This document shows positions 43,301 through 52,300 of a stretch of 64,000 bases of DNA, in pieces (position 1 is the stretch's first letter; each line of letters starts with the position of its first letter). The translations under genes were made by a program, and so were the position numbers. The stretch is from Halichondria panicea (lineage: Eukaryota; Porifera; Demospongiae; Suberitida; Halichondriidae): assembly GCF_963675165.1 (NCBI RefSeq), contig NC_087381.1, positions 6,263,378 to 6,327,377 on the forward strand, read 5' to 3'. The notes beneath the pieces are model-generated. The model made no database searches. It worked only from the letters and a program-made list of their open reading frames with translations, and was not told the DNA's origin.

Positions 43301-46300
43301 TTTATATACCACCAGCTAACTCTTATTTGAATAGTTATAGTCTCAGTACAGCCAAAAATTTGACTACTCAGTTTCAGGGATTTATAAGCTACATCTTGCC
43401 CACTCGCATCTTTGATAATTCCCCACAAGATCGGCAGAGGTTTCGTGTAAATGGAGAAACATACATTCCCGACCAATACGAAGCCATCAACTGTTTAGTA
43501 GGTGGTTCAAATGAGGTGTGTGCTTACGGAGCTACCAGATTTTTGGGTGTTGGTAATTTTGACCTTTCTTACGACAACATTGAAGGTGGAGCATTCTGGG
43601 GATTTACATATGGCTACGCTCCAGAGGTTTCATTTGCTTATCCTTTGGCTTTTGAAATGGAGCCAGTTGGATGTAAGTTTCCAGAAAATTCTTGTGATAT
43701 TTTTATGCATTTTTCTCTTTGTTTATTCAGTGGCCTGGATTCGAGCAGTGGATCTAGTTGTACTGGAAACTGTTGGAACGGTTGATCTCATGTTTAGTAT
43801 CACCCGTGGTGATCAGTCAGGGCGTAGTAGAGCATTTGCTGACACTCAAGACCTCTCAGCCATAGAAGGTATTTAGTTCACATACCATTACGCATGCAGT
43901 AAAGTCTTGTTATTGTTTATTGTATAATTGCTAATCAATGACTTCCATGCAGGTTCTGATTATAATGATCCTCCGCCACAAAATAATGGTGGGCCCACTC
44001 AAAATGGCAACCTGCGATGGAGAGCTGGTGACACGTTACTTCATGTTCCATACGTAGTCACTATTTTGGATGATGACACTCCAGAGCCAGTGGAAGTGGT
44101 GGAGGTGATTGTGCAGTGTGTTGCAGGAGAGAACTGCTACCTGCCCAGAACTCGGTACACCATAACCATTATTGATGATCAAGGTGAGTGTCACTTCAAG
44201 GTGGTGGCTACTACCATAGCAACAAGTTTTTTTGTAGTGGCCCCACATGAAAGCCACTCGTATTGTTTGGTGGTAATAATGTGACAGCTGTGGCCATGGG
44301 GAGAATGTAATTGTGGAACAATAAGCTTGGCAACCAACAGATGGGCTGTGGTTTAGTAAGAACACAAGCAGATGGTTGTGGTCATATAATTATATGATTA
44401 TAGATTATCCTTTGATGTATCATCACTCTAGTTTCCTGGAAACAGTTTTATTATTAGTTTAAGTGGCAGGACTACTATAAACATGTAAGTGCATACTGCT
44501 CTTGTAATTACTAGTAACCACACAAGCAGATGGTTGTGGTCAGTGCTATACTTTGATGTACCATCTAAAGCTACACTCTAGTTTCCTGGGAAACAGTATA
44601 ATTATTATTATTAGCTTATAGTGGAAGCAATAGGCACACACTAGAATGCTGGCTACTAAACATGCAAGGGCGTGCATGCATTCAGTTGCTCTTGTGAGTG
44701 TGTTTACAGGGAGTCATAGCATTCTGCATGTGTTTGAGCATAACATTGATTGTTGTTAGCCAATGAATATAGTGCATGGATCGACGTTATTACCTTACGG
44801 GCCTTGTGTGATAATGATCAAGATTACTGCCCATCCCTTTATAGGTGCCTGTCTTGACCTACCTCCTTTCTCTGGTGGTTCCATCTCATACGACTTTGAG
44901 TTTTTCTCAGAGATTAATGGTCGACCATACGGAACAGTTGCCACGTACATGTGTGATGCTGGAAGTATAACGGGAGAACCTACAAGGACTTGTGAGAATG
45001 GAGTGTGGTCAGGAAGTGAACCAAGCTGTGGGGCGGCAAGTAAGTAGACCCATACACTGTCAGTAGTTTGGCATCCTATACATGATCGTAATTTACTGCC
45101 ATTATACTATGAAGGAATGATGACTTTGCTTCCCTGCAGATCCGGTTGTGATTATGTTCAGTAGGGCCACGTTCTCATTCGGTGAGAGTGATGGACAAGG
45201 CTTCGTGGAGATAGTGGCAAACATGGCTCCCACTCAAGACCTTGACTTCATAGTCACTGGAGGTAAGTAGCTCATAGTGTGAATTGTGCCATTGTAAAAT
45301 TATGAGCATTTTCATGCATGCTTTTAAGAGCTATAATTTAAAGCCTCTTGCACATTTATTACGTGATACACTAATCGTTATTGCAGGCCCCAGCACTCAA
45401 GACTTTGTGGTTGTGTCGGCAGCTGGTCTTCCTGGTCGGTTCACACTCTCTGCTGGGCAGACGTCCGTCCGAGTGCCGTTCAACATCAATAACGATGAGG
45501 TTGGTCTGGAGGATCTGGAGACGTATTTGGGATTTCTCTCCCTCACCTCTGAGGCTATGGCCGCTGGACACTCTTTGGGAGCTCTAACTCAAGCCACCGT
45601 GTCAGTCACGGACGATGACGGTATATCTATACACTATAAATATATACTTACACATTGTCTTTGGACACTCTATGATGTTGTGTATACACTGTGCAATGAA
45701 GACTGTGTCATTTTATTCTCTTTGCAATCAAATTAATTGTAACGGGAAGACTGGCTATCATTCCAGCTACAAACAAATGATTAATTGTTGTTCTAATGGA
45801 ATGTCAATATGCCCACACAGCTGTCGATGTGAGTGTGGGTCAGACAGCGTACAGTGTTCAAGAATCTGACGGCTCAGTCACTCTCTCCTATGTACTCAAC
45901 CGAGAGGCTGTCAGAGACGTGTCATTTGATGTCATCAACACTGACGGAACAGCCACTGGTGGTGGTATCGGTACGTATGTCTGCAATACTTAGTGATGAC
46001 CGTTGTTAAGATTAGGGTCAGCGCCAAACTATCTCTGCAGTGCCAAACTATCTCTGCAGTGCCAAAACTAATTTTCTTGATCCCTTTGTAGATTATGTCT
46101 CTGCTGGCTACTCTCTGAACATTCCTGCTGGTCAAACTGGTGTGACCAGAAGTGTTACCATAACAATGGACAATCTAGGATTTGAAGGAGACGAGAACTT
46201 TGTCAACACTATATCCACCATCAGCACTGTTGGTGTGGGGGCGGGTGAACCTGATGCCACGGTTACCATTCAAGACTCAGATAGTACGTTGCTTTTATCT

Positions 46301-49300
46301 TGTATGTAGCTAGGAAGAAATCACGTTTTGTTGGTCAATAGAATGATCACAGATTAATGTATAAGCAAACCACCGTGTAACATAATCTGTAGCTTGGTTT
46401 ATCTTGAACTCGATTTTATAATATTGATTATCAATTGTGTTATTTTTTGCAGCTATTCAGATTATGTTTAGCATGGCGATATTCTTGTTTGCTGAGAATG
46501 TTGAGGGTGGTCAAGGCTTTGTGGATATCGTGAGCAACATACCAGCTGCACAAAGCTTCACATTCAACGTTAATGGAGGCCCCAGCACTCAAGACTTTGT
46601 GGTTGTGTCAGCAGCTGGTCTTCCTGGTCAGGTGACATTCCCTGCTGGCCAGACGTCCGTCCGAGTGCCGTTCAACATCAATAACGACGAGGTTGGTCTG
46701 GAGGATCTGGAGAGCTATTTGGCATCTCTCTCCCTCACTTCTGAGGCTATTGCCGGTGGAGTATCTCTGGGAGCCATCTCTCAAGCCGATGTGCAAGTGG
46801 TGGATGATGACGGTATGTGGAGCTTGTACGTAGTTGTTAATGGCAACATAACATGCACAGCTGCACGTATACTGAGTTGATATTCACACACTGGGATTTG
46901 TTGCAGTAATTATTGCAGTCACAATTAACATTGTACAAGTACTAGCCTATAGCAACTGTCAGTATAATTATTTTTGCAAATGCTCACTCAAATTACGTTG
47001 TGCTATTACTGTGTTATAGCGCTACAATATAAATGTGTGGTTATATTATGCAGAGGTCAGTGTGAGTGTGGGTCAGACAACATACAGTGCTCAAGAATCT
47101 GACGGCTCAGTCACTCTCTCTTATGTGCTCAACCGAGAGGTTGTCAGAGACGTGTCATTTGATGTCATCAACACTGACGGAACAGCCACTGGTGGTGGTA
47201 TCGGTACGTATGTGTGCAATACTTAGTGATAACCGTTGTTAAGATTAGGGTCAGTGCCAAACTAATGTGTTAAATCTCTGCAGTGCCAAAACTAATTTTC
47301 TCAATCCCTTTGTAGATTACGACTCTGCTGGCTACTCTCTGAACATTCCAGCCGGTCAAACTAGTGTGTCCAGAACCGTTTCCATAACGATGGATGGCGT
47401 AGCAGGAGAGACACCCCCTGAAACCTTCAGTAATTCTATCAGTTCGATCAACACAGATAGTGTAGTCGCTGGTCCAGCCGAGGCTACTGTCCAGATCCTG
47501 GATTCAGATGGTAAAGATCACTAAAACTATTTGCATAATTATCGTAAAGCAGATAGTATTCAAAGGTCTAAATGTGGGCTATAATTATATATAATTATGT
47601 ATGTGGTATATATATACAACCCCACATTTTTACAACGTGTTGCACTTCCATAAAATTATAATAATGGTGCTAGATTGGCCTCTTGCATGGTTATAGCTTT
47701 GCCTAGCTATAATCCCTTTATTTTGAGCTAGTGCATGCATGTGCTCGCACTTCAATTAATGTATCTCCTCCCACCACCAGCACCAGTTACCGTGTCATTC
47801 GGAGAAATTGAATACAACTTTGTTGAGAACGAGGTTACAGGCACTATTCGAGTGGTGACCTCAAGACCCTCTCCTGTTGACATCTCATTTACTGTTACTG
47901 CACGTACGTTGTCGTAGCTACTGTTCTTTTTAGAATGCAGCATCTAATTTGTGAACAAAATTTAATTACCACTATCACACACACTCACTCACCCACCCAC
48001 TCACACTCACCCACACACTCACACCCACTCACCCACCCACTCACCCACTCACATACACACACAGCTCTCAGTGATACCCAGTTCATAGCCCCATCCGGTG
48101 GATCCATTGACGTCACTGCAACCTTCCCAGCTGGTACCAGTTCGTTTGACATCACATTTCCCATCAATGATGATAACGTTGCCCTTGAGGCGGTGGAGGA
48201 ACTAATTGCCACGCTGAGCCTTAACAACGCACCTACTGGAGTGGAACTCGGCACGCCCAGTGTGACTGTTATCAGGATACAAGATGATGATGGTGAGTGT
48301 GATCATGGGTGCATGTGTGTGGGTGTGGGTGACACTCACCTTGTTTCTAACGACATGAGAGTTAATTAGCGATGGGATAATAAAAGTGTATATGTATGTA
48401 TTTTGGTGTATGCTTGGTCTCACTCCCCGTACGGTTAGCGTTATTATTTACAGCAGAGGTATTAATTTACTAACGCTATGACAAATTTATTGGCTTATTT
48501 TCTCTGTTTCATACAACTCATTTTATTGACCTCCCCAGACTTTTCTGTTGGTTTTGTCAATGACCAAGTGTCCGTTTCTGAAAGTGAAAGTAGTGTTACC
48601 CTCAACATTGTGAGCACTCCAGCAGCTCGTCCGGTAGAAATCACCGTTATCACTCAAGACATTATTGGCGGAGTAAGACCAACAACGGCTGATGCTGGTA
48701 AGATATTTATTACACAGTGAAGTCTGTCTATTTTGGTCACCCTATAAAGCAAGTACTCTACAGCATACAGCCAGCTGGTTATGCTCCGAGGCCAAAGTTT
48801 CCATATTATTATTCAGCATGGCCCCAATTAAGTGAATAATCAGTGTACTCTGAATGAATGGGGAGTGTTGATTGGAGCTAAGTGTTTGTTGTACCAGCGT
48901 TGGTACATGTGTCACTGTTACCGAGTCTACCATGCAAGGGTGACCGTTATAGACAGGTTTCAATGATATACTGAGAATGTGTATAGATTAGCAAGCAAGC
49001 ATTTGATAAAATTAATGTTCTCTTTCAAATCATTTTATTTCTCTCTACTGTGCACATTGTTGTATGCCACTTACAATGCTTTTCCACTGCATACACAGAC
49101 TACAACATTACTATGGCGGATATAACCATCCCAGCGTTTACTACATCCACTGACTTCACCGTGGGGATTATCACCGATAATGTTGTTGAAGGTGATGAAG
49201 TCTTCCGAGCTGTAATAGTTGGAGCTGCAGCTGACGAGGAACCATTGCCCGTTAGTCAGCCCCAGAGTGAGGTCACCATTGTAGACGATGATGGTGAGTG

Positions 49301-52300
49301 ATGATTTTCAATATAGCAATGTTTTTGTTTGCCTACAACTTTAGTTAGGATTGTTCAATTTTTGAAGTACATATATTCCATATGATTATAGGTTTCTCTG
49401 AAAGCCCTTTCAAACAATGTGTGTTACTATGTTTTGCGGTGATCCATGACTGCCCATAACTCTAGTCTGTATTAAATTAAATATCCAATTTAAGAAAAAG
49501 TTAACGATTTTTTGTTGTGGTATGCATCTTGCAGTGGTGAGTGTCAGCTTCACCATGGCAACCTTCTCTTTTAATGAGGAATCTGGAACTGGCTTTGTAA
49601 CTATTGTCAAGAATGGTGTCACCAACTTCCCGTTCGATATCAGAGTAACTGGAGGTTCGTGTTATTTGTGTTGTATGTACATGCTGCAGCCTAGAAATAC
49701 TAAATTGCATAATTATACATGCATGTACAGTGACCTGTTATTACAGTGTGTTTACATAATTATTTACACAGGTCCCAGTACACAGACTGGCATCATGGTG
49801 AATGCAGGCGGTATTGATAGCACTATCACATTCCCTGCCGATCAGCAAATGATCACAATCGACTTTCCTGTCGGTGATGATGAGTTGGGACTGGAAGTGT
49901 TGGAGCAATACATTGCCAACTTGGAGATCATTGGCTCTCCCAGTGGAGTCGTTACCGGGACGATCACTTCCGCTGAGGTGCAAGTGAGAGATAATAATGG
50001 TAACTAATTGAGTAAAGGAGAGTAGCTGTTCACAGCCACTCCCCCACACACGCCCCCACACACACACAGAAGTGTCAGTTGGATTCCACGTTGAATCAGT
50101 GACAGTGGAAGAAAGTGATGGAATGTTCAGAATGTGTGTGCGTCTGAACATACCTGCCGCTGAGAATATCATTGTCTCCTTAGCAATACAAGACGGCTCT
50201 GCTATAGATGGACAAGGTGTGTGAGAAGTGTCCTTTTTTTAAAGTCAATTAACATAATTATTCCCTCCGCACATGACACCTAATCCCCCCTCCCCTCACA
50301 TACACACACACGCACACACAGATTACACCTCCTCGTCTATTCCCTCTGAGCTACTGATAGCAGCTGGTGAGACAGAGGCATGCTTCACGGGTGACATCAT
50401 CGAGGATGGAATACCAGGCGAGGGTACGGAGTCCTTCACCATATTTATCACCGGAGTGGATCAATCTGGAGTAATCATATCTAGAGACACAACCCAAGTT
50501 ATTATACAACACAGCGATGGTAAGTATCTCTGTGCTTTATAAAATAATGTCAAATCAGTATACCCAAGTGAGTCAAGTGACTATAATAATATCTTTGACC
50601 CCCAATAGCATTGTTGGTGGGCCTGTTTGTATGTTTGATCCTTTTGAAAGGCCATAATTTTAGTTCTGGTGGACACAATTTCAATGATTTGTGGTTTTAT
50701 GAAACACAGGTCTTTCAGTTGGTATCTCTCTGAAAATATCATGGACATTTTCCTAAAATGAGTAAAGAGATTCTTTTAATCTTTCAGAAAACCACAAAAT
50801 CGTTTATTGAAACACAAGTTGGTTCATGCAGCTTTATTCTCCCACAGCACAATGCCTTCCTCTGCCAGAGATAGCCAATGGAATGATATCTTACCTTCCT
50901 GATAACACTTCTGATTATGACGTTGGAACTACGGCCATTTATCTTTGTGATGATGGATTCTTTCTCAGTGGAGACATAACTAGAGATTGTCAATCTGACG
51001 GAATATTCTCTGGTATGGAACCTGTTTGCTCTATGATTTGTGAGTGGACCATCTTTATTTATATTCATGGTATCTAAAAAAATAATGCCTTTCCAGCTAT
51101 GTGTGCTGACTTGCTTGCTATTGCTAATGGAGACATTGCTTACAGTTCTACTAACATGCCACGGCCGATAGGCACTGTTGCCTCATACACTTGTAATGAT
51201 GGCTTTAACATTGCCGGCCCAGTGAGCAGAACTTGTGTGGAGAACGCTGGCTCAGGAATGTTCGATATGACAGCTCCAACTTGTATTCGTAAGTTTATCA
51301 ATCATCTACTCTTGCAACAATGGGTTTTTATTTTATGTGTCTTGTAAAATGCACTAACTTCTACAGCTGGTTGTAAAGCGGAGATATACCAGAGTCATTC
51401 TTGGCCCAACACGGCACTAGGGTCTACTGCACTGTCCCCTTGTCCATGTGTTGAGGTATTGGGTGTGTTCGCAGGGAATGTCAGCAGACAGTGCTCTGGT
51501 TCAATCAGTGAGGGAGGTGTGTGGAAGGATGAGCTTGACCTCAGCAACTGTGAGACTACACTTTCAGTCATATCCCGGGAATTGTGTGAGATTACACTAG
51601 TGAGTGGTTTTAGGAAGTTAAAAATAATATACCTGTTAGAAAACTGCATGACTAAAACATTGCTTATTTAATTAATTCTATAATTATAGCCAACCAACCA
51701 AAATGTTGTCTTTTAGTTACCGTATAGCGGGTTATTTTCGTATTTCATATTATTATAACTAAGCCGCAATGGATTCAATGTCACAGCTATCCTGAGCTGT
51801 ACGAATATTAAAAATACGAATGGATAGTTCATACGAACGTTTGCACCAACAAAATTTACCTGCTATACGGTAGTTAGAGCTAGCTGAATTCCTCATTCAT
51901 TTTGCTGTACTGAAATGAATCACTTTTCCCTTTACTAGGGACTCTCATCAAATATGACAACTCAAGTGTCCAATCAGATTGCCAACATTACATCCAAACC
52001 TCAAAATCTGACTGCAAGTCAAATCACCTTGGTTACTGCAATAGTAGAGCAAGTAGCAGAAAAAGCTGCTGTCAACCAAGAGGTGAACATTGTTACTTGC
52101 CAATGAGTTATGACTCTTTCACATATTCAGGTGAGGGATAACTATCTTCAAACAATCAACAATATTCAGCAAGCCGATGCTGACGTCATCTATGAGAGCC
52201 AGCTGGCAATGAATTCATCAACAAGGTATGTTGGAAGTAATAATTTTGGGCTGTTTATTCATGTAAGCCTTACAAAAGGTGCTAACTCCCGCTATGTATT

